From Scytalidium lignicola (taxonomy: Eukaryota > Ascomycota > Leotiomycetes): a stretch of DNA of 64,000 nt. Numbering within the stretch: the first letter of the stretch is position 1; every line of letters starts with the position of its first letter. Position numbers and translations under genes: made by a program. The notes under the pieces are model-generated. The model was given only the letters and a program-made list of their open reading frames with translations. It had not been told where the DNA came from and did no database searches. Location of the stretch: contig NCSJ02000008.1 of assembly GCA_002812745.2 (NCBI GenBank), positions 245,106 to 309,105 on the forward strand, in the 5' to 3' direction. Below, in pieces: positions 23,860 to 36,726 of this stretch.

Positions 23860-24826
23860 GTAAGGAAGTATGATGATGGGATACGAATGGGTAGCGAAGG
23901 AAAAGAATGCCTGCTGTAGTGTAGGAATGCGAATATGTTTGGGGGTAACAGGGTTGTTGTGCGCTGCACACCGCTGAGCTTTATGCGGATTGTATAATAA
24001 CGAATGAGAATAAGATTGATATCCAGAGATGGCTGATACCATTGGTATCATGAGAAACTTCCAGTCCTAGTTAGATGGAGAACTTTGTATACATCTGCCC
24101 ATTCATGATTAAGAAAGGACAACCGAGTATCTGGACATCATGACCAGGAAGTATAATTGATTATGATGGCAATGAACTATAGGGCCTTTTAAGAGGGTTA
24201 TGCTGTCTAGGAAAGGGGGCCAAAATTTAGACACATTTCCAGGACATAAATCTCCAGGAAGACTTCCACATCAAGAGATATAGATCTCACACTGTCATAG
24301 GGTCTCAGCCACCCACTGTGCCTAAATTAGTTGGCTCGCCACCAAATCTCAGTATAGTGCTTTCAAGGTAAACGGAATGTAGCGGCAGTATAAGCCCCAA
24401 TCCCACAGTTCAACACCAGCAATTGACCAATAGAAAAAGGTACGCGTTGATGTAGAACAAGAGAAAGGGGTAATAGAAGTCCGCCCCGGCAAGCCTCCAC
24501 ACCCAGATATTTCCAGAGGAAATACCAAAATTTGATTGGGTAGGTACCAGCTTTGCCGTCCCCTTTTCTTTTCAAAGGAGAAGAGGGGTTCGATATATCG
24601 CATGGAATACAGAATTGTCAAGGATTGATCTCGCCTTGCATTCCACCTTGCCTTGCGAATTGATAGATTACTAAATCTGCAGTTGGTTATCATAGGAATT
24701 ATGTCACAAGGAGAAAGAATGGATAGGGGAGCTGTATTTGATGGGTATCTAATTTCGTTGTGGTAGCATGCTGTATCGTGTCAGGTGAGAGTTCCTATGG
24801 CTCATTTGGAAATGGTGTCCTAAATA
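23860..24826. other. Convergent 3' spacer
   Basis: This 967-bp region lies between the LEA-like gene and the convergent Nup37-like gene. A minus-strand frame of about 114 codons (24349-24693) has no recognisable features and is not called. Confidence 0.5.
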
Positions 24827-26740
24827 TTAGAATACCCTCCTCTTGGGTAGGTTGAGTTGATAACCGCTTCCGTTCCCATTCTCGTTTCGGCTCCCATTCT
24901 CCATCATGTCGAGAGCTCGATCAATGCCTACAACATCCAATTCCCCTGTACTGGCATTCATCTCCATAACAGCTAGCCGATCCTCGAGTGATCGGTTCTG
25001 CTTTGCCTTCGCCGGCTTAGGGACTGATAAGACAATAAACCGATGCTCAGCAATAAGAAGAATCTCAGTCGGTATTACAGTGGTGGAGGAAGATGGCCTT
25101 GGAAGCTGATCGACGCCGCAACACCTTTCCCCACGGAGATCGATACCGTCAAGCTTGATTAGCCGAGCTGTTGGTGTCGTGCTGTTATTGAAAAGATTTC
25201 CAGACCCTCCAGCATGACCTCTACGACCAGCTGCCACCCAGTATCTGGCTAAGCTTGGAATAACAGCAAACGACTCTCCTATCCAAAAAAGTACAGATTC
25301 TTCTGATGCTGTTGTAGGTGAGCGTGACGGAACTTCGACGACCGAAATTTGACCGCGAAGTTGACCACTTTTCAGTCCTCGATTTAGGAAAGGATCGACT
25401 GATTTTCGGGTTCCAGGAGTCATTGGAGCAAAGCGTGAAGTCGAGGAAGGTTGGCTCCCTAGAGCAGCTGGTTTTATCCCTGTATCGATCCAACCTGAAA
25501 TGCTATATTCTGTGTGAGATCCTCCCTTGATCCCTTGTCGACCTAGAAGGCCTTGAGACGCACCAGGGCCGACACCTTCAATATCCCATATCGCCCATTC
25601 ACCATCTTGTAGAAGGATTATGATGGCCTTGCCACCAACCACCCATTTCGCATTGAGAATTGACTTCCGTCCAAAGTTCCCATATGCTGCTGTACTTTGC
25701 GTGCCACTTTTGCTGTCTCGGAATCCAGCAGAGAGGGATATGAGCCAGGATCCTTGCTCGTTGATAGGACTCTCTGATATAGCGTCATCTTGTGATGGAG
25801 TTTTCGAAGTTGGCTTATAGTTATAGATGCGACACGTTCCTGTTTTGTCTGCCACTAATAAATGCCTAGTTCGTTCTCCAGATAGCGATGGATTGAATGA
25901 TATGCATGTTGCAGGCGATGGTAGATATATTTTCTGGGAGGGCTGATAGAAAGTCTTCGGAAGCGGTACCGTCACTTGCCAGAGTATTAATAACCCAGTC
26001 ATCTCGGACGAATATGACGCAATAACAAGCTGGGCTTGACTGCTCTGGGATCTCAATCTTCCCGGGGGAAGATTGATGGAGAAATCTGCCGTCATTGAGA
26101 CCCCACTTGAAGGACTCTGATGTCCGCCTAATGTGACAACCGTTTCACCCCATTTCCCCTTGCCGGCATAAGCTGCAGTCAGATCCGTTTGAATATCAGG
26201 TCGAGCTTTGCTGGCCGGTGATGGTGGCATGAGTGGTAGAGTAACAAGTCGAACATTGTTATCTCCACAGGCTGCTGTAAACACTATCTTGTCTTTGAGG
26301 GACTCCAACCCTTGCCAAGCCGTGCCTTCTGCGAGCAATAAAGAAGTTGGTAATAGAGCAACGTCTAGGATATCTGTTCCAAAGTGTAGATCTAAAACTT
26401 GTAAAACTTTTGCAAATGGGTTCGACGCGTCTAACTCCTCCTCTTGATCTTCGAATTCGGGTTTGTCTTCGAAAGGTGTTACATCACCTTCATCGTCTAA
26501 ATCAAGAGAGATGACGGCGTCCTTGCCTGCGCCATTTGAACTGTTTTTGGTCGAATCTAGTCCAGCTTGTGGTGCCTTAAATGATCTACCTCCCCTCCAC
26601 ACTATTCGCGCGCCGTACTCGTGTCCGTAAATTATGATTGTTGAACCATTTGGTGAAGGTAAAGGGTATATTTTAGCGCCATGAATTCGATGGGGTAACT
26701 CATAGCTAAACGAATCTTCAGAATCATTTTTTTTNATCAT
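24827..26740 (-). CDS. WD40-type nucleoporin, probable Nup37
   Basis: This single-exon protein of about 637 aa starts FSYELPHRIHGAKIYPLPSP and then NGSTIIIYGHEYGARIVWRG. That is the typical opening of fungal Nup37, a beta-propeller subunit of the Nup84/Y-complex of the nuclear pore. Further propeller-like strands include FTAACGDNNVRLVTLP, LLILWQVTVP, LLVADKTGTCRIYNY and GGKAIIILLQDGEWAIWDI. An acidic loop (about 80-105) and a Ser/Pro-rich linker (about 415-470) interrupt it. The C-terminus is Asn/Gly-rich. The start lies beside an ambiguous base in an A run (26735), so residues 2-5 are uncertain and an upstream exon cannot be excluded. The Nup37 assignment rests on recall of the N-terminal motif and overall architecture. 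Another WD40 protein remains possible. Confidence 0.65.
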   Translation of the reverse strand: MXKKNDSEDSFSYELPHRIHGAKIYPLPSPNGSTIIIYGHEYGARIVWRGGRSFKAPQAGLDSTKNSSNGAGKDAVISLDLDDEGDVTPFEDKPEFEDQEEELDASNPFAKVLQVLDLHFGTDILDVALLPTSLLLAEGTAWQGLESLKDKIVFTAACGDNNVRLVTLPLMPPSPASKARPDIQTDLTAAYAGKGKWGETVVTLGGHQSPSSGVSMTADFSINLPPGRLRSQSSQAQLVIASYSSEMTGLLILWQVTVPLPKTFYQPSQKIYLPSPATCISFNPSLSGERTRHLLVADKTGTCRIYNYKPTSKTPSQDDAISESPINEQGSWLISLSAGFRDSKSGTQSTAAYGNFGRKSILNAKWVVGGKAIIILLQDGEWAIWDIEGVGPGASQGLLGRQGIKGGSHTEYSISGWIDTGIKPAALGSQPSSTSRFAPMTPGTRKSVDPFLNRGLKSGQLRGQISVVEVPSRSPTTASEESVLFWIGESFAVIPSLARYWVAAGRRGHAGGSGNLFNNSTTPTARLIKLDGIDLRGERCCGVDQLPRPSSSTTVIPTEILLIAEHRFIVLSVPKPAKAKQNRSLEDRLAVMEMNASTGELDVVGIDRALDMMENGSRNENGNGSGYQLNLPKRRVF

Positions 26741-29513
26741 GCAGGCTATAGTATTTACCTCAATTGGACATTTTGCTGGGTTTTGGTTAGACGTGGTCGA
26801 GGAAATGTCGAAGCCATGCTATAATTTATGGCCGTGTTGGCCGAATTCTTCTGAGGTAAGCAGACCTCTTCCAACTATTGTTAACTTGTCAAGTAGTATA
26901 TGCTATCATGTTAAGAAATCAGGTCTGCCGCTGTAGCTGTTAAACTGCAAGTTAGCTGTAGACGATGCAGCAAAAGCTACAAACGCGGTTCACGACCTTT
27001 GATAATTGCTTACTAAGCGATGATAGGCGACATCAGCCTTGTGCAGCCTTGTCTGCGCTTTAGATACTGTTTCATCTATATTTAACGCATCAACACACTT
27101 CATTTTTAACAAGCCATTAGGCGCCAGCAAATATTTTTAAATCTTTCGCCGAGTATCCATCCTAGAGACCTAGTACAAAAGCCATATCTCGTTCTAAGCA
27201 GATATCTTCCAAGTCCCAATTTGGTAGGAGTAGGACGCTTTTGTAAGTTCTAGATTTCTTCTAGTTCCAACCAATGGAGAATTGGTTGCCATATTCTCCT
27301 TACTCTAATCGATTTGTTCTATAATGTGCCTTCTAAAGGCTGTCAAGGTCTACATTAATTTACTCTCCTTTTTTCTTTTATATGACATCTGCAGTAGAAT
27401 AACTTCACTGCCGAATATTCCGGATTTTTGTCATATCCAAGATAGTTTAACTCCTCTGATCTCTCTCTAGAAAATCAGAATAATTGCGATCATATTGGCT
27501 AGGTTAGAAAGCATGGTTACATACCTTCTGCTACAATCTGCTGGGTTTTGAAATTACTTTCCACCGGTCTCCGATAGTCAGCCAATAAAACATAATCGCT
27601 CTAAGCATATGGGCTTGAGGAAGCAAAGCGAACAACGTTTCCTGTCCTCGGTTTCAAGGGTACATCCCTTCTAGAGGTGAAAAGCCACTTCAACTAAAAT
27701 AAAACTTGCAAAAAATTTAAGAATTGGGGTTGGTTGACAGGCTTTGTCCAGAAACAGGATGATCTCTAGAAGGAGTTACTCCCCTTGATCAAAGCAACAG
27801 CAATTGGGGAAACCATTGAATCCTCTACGGTACCTAGGGTCAGCTTACCCCTGTGAAGAGCTGTTGAGATCATTATCATAATAAGCATGACTTGGAATAA
27901 TAACGGTCAACAACCCGTCCCTAGGAATATAACCTTAGGAAGCCAAGATGTTGATCAAAAATCAATAGACGGGAGAAAAAAAGACCTTTTGGTCATTCCC
28001 ATCACCTTAGAAACAACAAGAACTATAAAAGGTATGCTCTGCTTCCACGCACACAATGCACAATGGTTGCTAACTGCAGTGCTCCCAGCCATTGATTCGA
28101 AGTTTATGGAGCCAGTGATGAAGATGAACTTGCTGGACGACTGGTCAGACTAGTCGACCGCTAGAAACGGCTCAATTGTCAAAAAGCATGAGGTTAACTC
28201 CGACAATTAAGATACCTAGAGAAAAGTTATCTCCGCGAAAGCTGAGGAGTGATAATCTTTCTCCACTATTCGCTAGACCATCGACCATCGACCATCTCGC
28301 TGGTCAGACGAAGGTGGCCATGCCTAAGCCTATTAGAGCAGGTCGTCCCTGGAGGCAAGAGATAAAAATCGGATAGCCTTTATCAGCCACACTGTGGCTT
28401 CGGCAAATCTCCTGCCGAACGGAGCCCTAAATAAAAGAAAAAGGAGGAAAAAAGGAGTCTAGAAGTTACTGGAATCCGCCACTGAACCAGACTGACACAC
28501 TGAGAATTTTCAACACATTTGGATTTTTTGTGAAACAGCAGGGGGAAAACCCTGATATTCAAGATCCATGCTTTATCGATAGTTTATATGTGCGCTTGTA
28601 GAAGAAAAGGGGTCATACGATCACTAGCTGACAAATCCAGCCATGAGTCAAGATTGCTGGTTGCTCTCGACTCCCGGCTATACGGCATCAGCACTTAGTC
28701 TCCGCAACTGTGACCGATCTCCACACCGCTCCAGCACCAACCACGACCTCATTGGGAAATACTTTCGATAGAATCTCAGTTGAATCCCCCGGGAGAAAGA
28801 GGGTAAACAACTTGACAATATGATTCTGAAGCTGCTAAGTGCGTCAGAGAATCACACATATGATTGCAATTCAACAACTACGTAATTGGTATGGCCATGG
28901 CTGTGAGTTTATGCACGCCCACCGTCTCCAACAAGCCAAGGACAAACAGTTGCATCGCGCGATTCCGACCCAGGCGTGTCAAAATTCCTCAACTGTGGCG
29001 TCTAGACCCGCCCAAAACGATGTCGAATACTGTACATGCTGCTGCCCACTATTGGAGGGGATCATCCACACCTGCGCCTGTAGACACCGGCCCGCGTGTG
29101 CTTGCTTGAGGAAAGTCTCCGCGCTGCGTCTAGAGTTTTTAACCCCAATTTTATTAGTGAAGTCTTAACTTTTTTNATCTCCCCACTTTAGACAAACCTT
29201 TTGATTGTCTACTCTCGTTTTCCTCTTCCCATTAGTATCTGCTTCAAGCCATTTTTTTGTTGCAAGGAGGGGAATCTGATTTTCACTCGCTGCTTGTTAC
29301 ATATCTTAGGCATATGTGATGTAACCATTGTTCATTGTCATTTAACTGAGTTCATCTAACATTTCATTTCTATTTATTGTTACAGCCTCTCATACAGGCT
29401 GGTTTTAGCCCACTATTGACAAGCCTGAATTGCATCCTGGACTGAACATCAATGATATAAGGTAGAAGAATATCACTCAGTGAAATAAGCTACAGTGTGC
29501 GCAATCTCTCATC
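26741..29513. other. Large gene-poor spacer (2.8 kb)
   Basis: No convincing gene was found on either strand. It must hold the Nup37-like promoter at its left end and the MFS promoter at its right end. Frames at 27887-28153 and 28839-29168 are compositionally ordinary, lack domain motifs and have no splice-supported extension. A CGACCAT/ACCATCG short repeat occurs at about 28280-28300, and an ambiguous base lies at 29176. It could hold a degraded element or a noncoding RNA, but I cannot support either. Confidence 0.5.
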
Positions 29514-31584
29514 ATGTCAGAACCTCGAGATCCAGAGAAACATTGCCTTCCCGGAAGTAGTGATTCGACCTTAGCACACAACTCTCTCAAGAAAGAGGAA
29601 TTAGAAGGGGATCACATCACACGCTCACCTACATCGTCAACAGAGTCGACATACTCTCACGTCTCGATACATCTGGCACCAATAGCTCCCTCACAATTAG
29701 AACGGGCCGTAACAGCCGACTCGGGAATTTCTGCCCACCATGTAGCCGGTCCGGAGCTCACATATACGCGGACAGGGACTTCGATGGGCTCACGTGCCTC
29801 ACGACATCCCTCATTTGAAGTTGACTTCTCAGCGGATGACCCCGAGGATCCTCGAAATTGGCCGTTATGGTACAAAGGAATGATTATTGCCTTTGTCAGT
29901 TTCGGAACCTGGACGGTCGTACTGTACAGCACGAGCTACACTAGCAGTTTGCCGGGGATGATGCAGGCGCTTCATGAATCAAATGAGACAATTGGTACCT
30001 TGGGAGTTACTACTTACTTGATTGGACTGGCGTGTGGAAGTTTGATATTGGCTCCGTTAAGTGAGATTTATGGGCGTAGGCCAGTATACTTAATCAGCCT
30101 GTTGGTTTTTTCTATCCTGGTATTACCGTGTGCATTGGCACATAGTATGGCGGAAGTATTGGCAGTCCGGTTTTTTGGGTAAATAATACCTTTTCCCTCC
30201 TTTATACCCTTATTATGATTACCTGACGGCTAATTTTATTGGAATGCAGAGCTGTAGCAGGTGCAGCTATGATATCTAATGCTCCTGGAACAGTATCTGA
30301 TATAGTCCATGAAAACTATCGTGCCCTTGCATTTAGTATCTGGAGCATAGGTCCGATGAATGGGCCGGTGACAGGACCCTTAATTGGTGGTTTCACAGCA
30401 CAGTATCTTGGTTGGAGGTGGACAAATTGGCTAGTCATGATCTTGTCGGGTGCTGGATGGGCAATGTGTGCTACTATCAAAGAAACCTATGCGCCATCTA
30501 TTTTGAAAAGGAGGGTGAAAAAGTTGAGAGAAGAAACTGGTGATGATAGGTGGTGGTGTCGGTACGAAGAGAACAATGTGCCAGGTAAATATCCCTTAAT
30601 ACCCTCCTTATCTAACAAAACTAATACCGGTTTTTAGCTTTGGAGGTGCTTAAGACAAATATTGTCAGACCATTCGTGCTCACACTCACAGAGCCAATTC
30701 TATGGTTCTGGGATACTTACATTGCGGTATGTTCCCCGGACGCTTGTACCTAGTCATATTTGAACCCCAGATTTCCACACCAGCTAGTAGTTCATGTTTA
30801 CTAATTCTTACAGGTTATCTATGCAATCCTTTATCTTTGCTTCGTAGCATACCCTATAATCTACACGGACGACCGTGGCTGGTCTCTGGGAATTTCCGGT
30901 CTTGCCTTCACAGGCATAGGTACCGGAACTGTAATGGGCATCTGCGCTGAGCCCCTAATCCGCCGCTGGATCAACTCTCACCCCAAAGAACCTGAAACTG
31001 GACGAGTGGCACCTGAAGCCTCAATCTGCATTGTCTGTGTAGCGGCCTTCCTCTGTCCCATCGGCCAGCTCTGGTTCTCCTGGACATGCTATCCCACCAC
31101 AATCCACTGGGTCTGGCCCATCTTAGCCGGAATTCCCTTCGGTATGGGAAATTGTCTTGTGTTCATCTACGCATCAAACTACCTCGCTGGCGCATACGGA
31201 ATATACACTGCGTCTGCGCTTGCTGGAAACACAGTCATCCGGTCAATTGCTGGAGGCACGCTACCTCTGGCTGGACCGGCAATGTATTCTAAATTAGGGC
31301 CACAGTGGGCCGGAACTTTATTGGGTCTTGCACAGGTCGTGTTGATTCCAATCCCGTTTGTATTCTATAAGTGGGGTAAGGCGATCCGGATGAGGAGTCC
31401 GTTGATTCGAAAACTGAGAGAGGACCAAGAAAAGGGTGAAAGAAGGGCTGAGAAAGCGAGGCGAAGACAGGAGAGGAAAAATGCAGGTCGGATCGAGGCA
31501 GTAGTGATGGAGGAGGTCGATGCTGGTGATATTGATGAGAAGAGGCCGGCGCAGTATGAGGAGACGATGGATAAGGAGGAATGA
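29514..31584 (+). CDS. MFS transporter, DHA1 drug:H+ antiporter type (4 exons)
   Basis: This is a 12-helix major facilitator of the polyamine/drug antiporter group. Exons are 29514-30178, 30250-30584, 30638-30726 and 30814-31584, giving 619 aa with consistent phases. A cytosolic N-terminus of about 118 residues ends in FSADDPEDPRNWPLWYKG, the usual pre-helix-1 motif. Helices 1-4 follow. Motif A appears as SEIYGRRPVYLIS between helices 2 and 3. The antiporter motif C appears as SIGPMNGPVTGPLIGGF (about 260-277). The loop after helix 6 carries RWWCRYE. Helices 7-12 include VIYAILYLCFVAYPIIY and NTVIRSIAGGTLPLAGPAMY. The C-terminus is long, charged and Lys/Glu/Arg-rich (about 560-619). It probably exports a xenobiotic or metabolite at the plasma membrane; the substrate cannot be read from sequence. 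No biosynthetic cluster surrounds it. Confidence 0.92.
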
Positions 31585-32916
31585 AATGTGAAGCATGAAG
31601 CATGAAGTACGAAGGATGGATATAAAAAATGGTTGGAAAATGGTTGGAAAATGGGTCATAGAGGGGAAAAGTCCAATAGTTAATATTAATATATGATAAC
31701 AAGCTTAGAAATACAGAAAATATGTATAGAAAAAAATCCCATATTAAGCATTATGGACATTAAGGACATGTGCATGTCAATGTTTGGCTTCCAAAGGTGG
31801 CTATATAGAGTCTTATCAGCTCAAATAAGAGAACGCCATGATGGAAACTTTTTATGCAGTCTCCGAAATCCCCTGACTTGCCATGGTTTCGTAAACTGTT
31901 TCTTTGTGTATGTACAGTACTTACTCTCCACCTTTTTTATGCATTACAAATCTGCAATGTGTGTCTTAAGATACGTCTTTTAAGGAGCATAGCTTGTTTT
32001 CTTTTACTCCTTGTAAGATCTAGACGTCTCAGCCTTGTTGCATAAGACGAGGCTAGGCATGCTAAATGTTTGTAGGCTATTGGTGGAGGCCGCAGCTGAC
32101 GGGCTTCAGGCGCTGCGGCTGATTCAGCTGAATTAATTACAATTCAATTCTTTTTTAATGCTTTACTGTATTAATTTTTTTTTGGGCAAATCTGACTAAC
32201 GATGACAGTAAGCAGAAGAGTAAGATCTACCAAATGAATATTTTGCTCTTTTGGGACAACCCTCAATGATCTACGAAAGAGAGCGCATCTCATCTCAACC
32301 CCAAATAATGACCAAATTAGCCACAGGGCCATTAAGGTTAATTGATTTTCCAGTCCGACCACGGCGCGTTGAAGCAAGCCTCACTGCCTCATTAGCTGTG
32401 CCAGTGCCGAGATTTAGTGGCTGTCCTTCCCGCCTTAAGCGAGTCTGGTGGTGCCGAGAACAAAGGCCCAACGCACGAAAATAAGTGTCCGGATTTTCAG
32501 GTTGTCTTGCCTTCCTCTTCCCTCACTACACACGCCCACATCCACGGTACCTGCCAATTCATTCTACCGGTGTCAAGTCAATCCGCCCTCATTCTTCCTT
32601 CATCGTCATCATCCCAGGCCCTCTTCAAAGACTGCTGCTGCTGTGGAATCCCTTTTTGTGAGATTCCATTCAGTCTACAGAGTCACCGCCGAACAGTTCA
32701 CTCTCGAATTTTCGACGCCCGAGAACGAGGAAATACGCCTCCTTCGACGCACAACGAATATTCCTGAGATCCACCTGTCACTTTAGGACAGCGGGAACGC
32801 CTTGCGTAGCGACGAACAAAGAAGACCGGAGAAGAAAGGATAAAAGTACAATCTGCGAGCCTTTTCATCCCCAAAAGAAAACGCCACTACCGACACCTCT
32901 GTGACTTTCAGTAGTC
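31585..32916. other. MFS 3' region and eIF2A leader
   Basis: This 1.3-kb region contains small direct repeats right after the MFS stop (GAAGCAT and AAATGGTTGG units, 31590-31655) and one copy of the GTACAGTAC motif (31912-31920). A pyrimidine-rich stretch (about 32500-32630) is likely the promoter/5' leader of eIF2A. No further gene was seen. Confidence 0.5.
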
Positions 32917-35077
32917 ATGGCAGTCCCAACGCAGTTTGCCTACCGAACACTGAAGGGAATTGGCATCGTGGATGCCACACCTGTGTACGAGCCTTTGCCT
33001 GGGTTTCAGAAACCGGAAGGCAACTCTCGTTGTTGCGCCTACTCGCCTTGCGGCCGATACTTTGCCTGGGCTTCTAACGAGGGCGTGACTGTTGTAGACG
33101 CCTCCGTCGGGCATGTCATCACCTCTCTTCCCACGCCGAATGTGTATGAACTGGGCTTCTCGCCACGTGGTTCCTATATCATTACCTGGGAGCGACCATT
33201 CAAGGATGAAAACGGCGATGCCGTCAAGAACCTGAAGGTATGGCAGACCGTCGAGGATGTACCCGAGGGAACGGAGAAGCAGGTCGTGGGACGGTTCGTG
33301 CAGAAGTCTCAGACCGGTTGGAACCTTCAGTATTCCTTCGATGAGCGCTACTGTGCTCGTTGCGTCACCAACGAGATCCAGTTCTACGAGAGTGGAAAAC
33401 TGGACACGGTCTGGAATAAACTGAGAGCCGAGGGTGTAGCTGATTTTGCAATCTCCCCGGGCAACAACCACTCCATAGCAGTCTTTATTCCTGAGCGCAA
33501 GGTATGTTTAGCTCTTTTATCTTTCTTTTCTTGGATATTTTCGTTAACAAAATTCCTAGGGTCAACCTGCTGCTGTTAAAGTCTTCAATGTCCCTCAACT
33601 CACCAACCCGGTTTCTCAAAAGACTTTCTTCAAGGGCGATAAAGTCCAGCTGAAATGGAACCAGATTGGCACTACTCTGATTGTCCTTGCGCAGACAGAA
33701 GTTGACAAGACGGGTAAGAGCTACTATGGAGAGACCACATTATATGTCCTAAGTGCAAACGGTGGATTTGATTCGAGAATCACCCTGGATAAAGAAGGGC
33801 CAATCCATGATGTGTCTTGGTCACCCAACTCGAAAGAGTTCGGTGTGGTCTACGGATATATGCCATCTAAGTCTACCATCTTCAACCAGCGGGCTGTTGC
33901 GACTCACTCCTTTCCGCTCGGTCCTCGGAATACCATCCTATTTTCTCCAAATGGACGGTTTGTTATAGTGGCTGGATTTGGCAATCTGGCAGGACAGATG
34001 GATATCTACGATCTGGAGAAGGATTACAAGAAAATCTGCACAATCGAGGGTGGAAATCCCAGTGTTTGTGAATGGAGTCCCGATAGCAGGTTCATCTTGA
34101 CCGCTACCACTAGCCCTCGGTTGCGTGTCGACAATGGTGTTCGGATCTGGCATGTGGGAGGAGGTCTCATGTACAACGAGGATATGGTGGAGTTGTACCA
34201 TGTTATCTGGAGACCTCAAGCAGCCGAGAGCTTTTCACCAGGAGATCCTCTACATCCGGTCCCAATCCCTCATGCATCAGCCCTCGCGTACTTGGGTACC
34301 GTAAAAACTCCATCCAAGCCTGCCGGTGCTTACCGACCTCCCGGAGCGCGTGGAATGTCCACACCGTTGCATTTTAAGCGTGAAGATGAGGGTGGAGCGG
34401 CTCATACGGTTAGCAATGGCACATCATTGGTTGGTACCAACGGTTTCGGCAGGCCTCGAAGACAGGTACCAGGCGCTGAAGTCGTAGACAACTTACCTCC
34501 AGGAGCAGCCCCTAGCATTGCTGTAGCAGGAGTAGATGGTGAAGAGACCTTGTCGAAAGCAGCACTGAAGAACAAGAAGAAGCGCGAAGCAAAGAAGGCC
34601 AAAGAAGCTGAGGCTAAAGCTGCCGCTAACCAAAACCTCGCTCCTGATGGATCTGGTAGCGGCAACAATAACGAGTATCGTTCGGACCGTAGAGATCGTC
34701 AACGGAGCCGTTCAAAGAGCAATGCAAGCTCCCGCGCGCCATCGCAACAACGCTACCGCAGTAATACGAACCAAGGGAGACCGCCATATCAACAGAACGG
34801 CAACCAGCATCCGCCTACTGGACCGAAGAACAATGCTCCCGCCAACCAGGCGCCCAATAAAACTTTGGCAGTCCCAGAACTCTCCGTTACCTCTCCTACA
34901 GGCGGCAGTCCTAATGCGAAGAAACTTCGTGGTCTGCAGAAGAAGATCCGTGCCATTGAGGATCTCGAAATGCGTCTTGCCGGTGGAGAGAAGCTGGAGG
35001 ACACGCAGATGAAGAAAATTGGGACAAAGGCGGCTGTGCAAAAGGAGTTGGAAGCGTTGGAGCGTGCGGAAGCCTAA
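32917..35077 (+). CDS. Translation initiation factor eIF2A (2 exons)
   Basis: eIF2A is a monomeric, WD40-propeller initiator-tRNA-binding factor used in alternative initiation. It is distinct from the eIF2 trimer. Exons 32917-33501 and 33560-35077 give 700 aa. The N-terminal two thirds form the nine-bladed propeller with characteristic segments CCAYSPCGRYFAWASNEGV, YELGFSPRGSYIITWERP, KSQTGWNLQYSFDERYCAR, ILFSPNGRFVIVAGFGNLAG, CEWSPDSRFILTATTSPRLRVD and VRIWHVGGGLMYNE. The family-typical PVPIPHASALAYLG and AGAYRPPGARG follow. A basic coiled-coil tail with ALKNKKKREAKKAKEAEAK and a C-terminal helix pair (LRGLQKKIRAIEDLEMRLAGG) finish the protein. A Ser/Arg/Gln/Asn-rich linker lies between them. 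Length is somewhat above the yeast protein (about 640 aa) because of this linker. Codon use is more C/G-biased than neighbours, fitting a well-expressed gene. Confidence 0.95.
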
Positions 35078-36726
35078 ATGCCTCTTGATACTGCTTCTTT
35101 GTTTGTTTGTTTGTTTTTTCCTTTCTAACAGAGTCTACAACGACAAAGATACATTATTTCCATAGCCGTTGTTTCTCTTCGTTGTCACCAGCACGCATTG
35201 CAAGGAGATAGGAGTCACACTTTTGTTTGCTGTACAGGGGGTTGATTGTGGTGCCGAGACCTTCACCATCAACAGTTTTTCTAGGTCTTTTGTATGATTC
35301 TGTATACCTCGGAGATGGAAAATTCTCAGGGAGTATTGGAGGAATGACCTGGTGAAAAATACAGTGCGCAACTTTTGTAGTTAGATGGGGATCCGAAGGG
35401 TTCTCAATTAGGCATAGATAGATATTATGTATGCATGGACCCTTGGTAGAGTTTACTGAGATAATTCGTCTCTACAACCTATCTCCTGGTTTTGTCTTCA
35501 CCATCATTTGTTCTCGTCGTCAGGATGAGGATGACACCACATACTCAGTTGTAATCGTAGATAATTTATAAAAAANGAAAGTACAGTTCATTGACATATC
35601 GTTTTGCTACTCTACCTCAACCACCCTACTTTGATTTTGAAACGATGTATATTGAATGTACAGTACAGATACATAAAATAACGAGGGGATCTAGTCTAAA
35701 CTCGAAACCTCACAACTTTGTAAAAGCAAACAAAAAACACAGCACTATCCATGGACTATGCATGAACAAGATTAATTTCAGGAGCTACGATCCGCTAGAA
35801 GCTTTTGTTGGCTGCAGTCTATGTATTGCATGCAGTACTCCGTGAGGCACAGGTAACGTTAATATCGTGTTTCTACAGGGTGTTTTTTGTTTCGGGATAC
35901 GATGTTAATACGCTGCTACTTTAGCTATCCAAACCCTTCTAGCTTTTTTCTCGAGCAAGCAAAAAAATCTCGTCCATGTTTACTCTTTCCATACCAATTA
36001 CTCCCAAGGCAATCCATATTCCTAGAGATTCGTCTCATCGGGAGGAGCCCAGTATATACAAAAAAAAAATTCCAGGGTACAGTACATCAACTCCGGTTGG
36101 TACCTGTCGTACAGAAGAAAAAAAANCAGATGCACCATAGACTGATTATCAAGTATAGCATGTAAGCCTAAGGAACATTGAGTTTAAATCTTTCATTATA
36201 TATTAAATGAAGCCACTTTTTGGCCATATATTTTCTATATAATGCACCCAAAAAACAAAACTCCCAGAAAATGCTCATATTTAACGCTAATGCTTTCCAT
36301 GCAACTTTTTTACCCTCAGCACACCATTGCAATGCATATGATTTCAATGTATTCTTTCATGATAAACGAAGGTTTCTGATATGTTATAAACAATATCGAT
36401 GGTACAGTATATACTGTTGCTGGTCGATCTGGGTTTATTTGTACCTTCAATGGTAACTGCAATGTAGCAGTTGCGCCAGGCGAAAGGTTGAGGTATCGAC
36501 TCGACTCAGCGCAGGTGAGGAATTTGCCTTCAGTTTGAGCAGCGCTCAGCGACCGAACCTTCGGGAGTACAACTAAATATATAGTTGCTGGCCCGGACCA
36601 CACATACCATTCAGCGAGTGTGATTGGTTTCAAATAGAAACCAGCTGGTGTAGCTGCTACGCTGTTCCTCTTTATCTTAGGAGTTCTCCAGCGCTCGTGG
36701 TGAATCTAAAAGAACCTAACGCTGGC
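35078..36726. other. AT-rich spacer with A/T runs
   Basis: This 1.65-kb AT-rich spacer has ambiguous bases at 35576 and 36126. There are two exact copies of the GTACAGTAC motif (35658-35666 and 36077-36085). Frames here, including a 105-codon minus-strand one at 36316-36633, show no domain features. Confidence 0.5.

Noticed and set aside
24349..24693. 114-codon minus-strand frame between convergent genes
   Set aside because: It shows no family features and lies in a 3' spacer.
27887..28153. 88-codon plus-strand frame
   Set aside because: It has no domain, no splice partner and no compositional coding bias.
28839..29168. 109-codon Cys/His-rich plus-strand frame
   Set aside because: The cysteines do not form a recognisable zinc-finger pattern, an alternative frame overlaps, and there is no start context.
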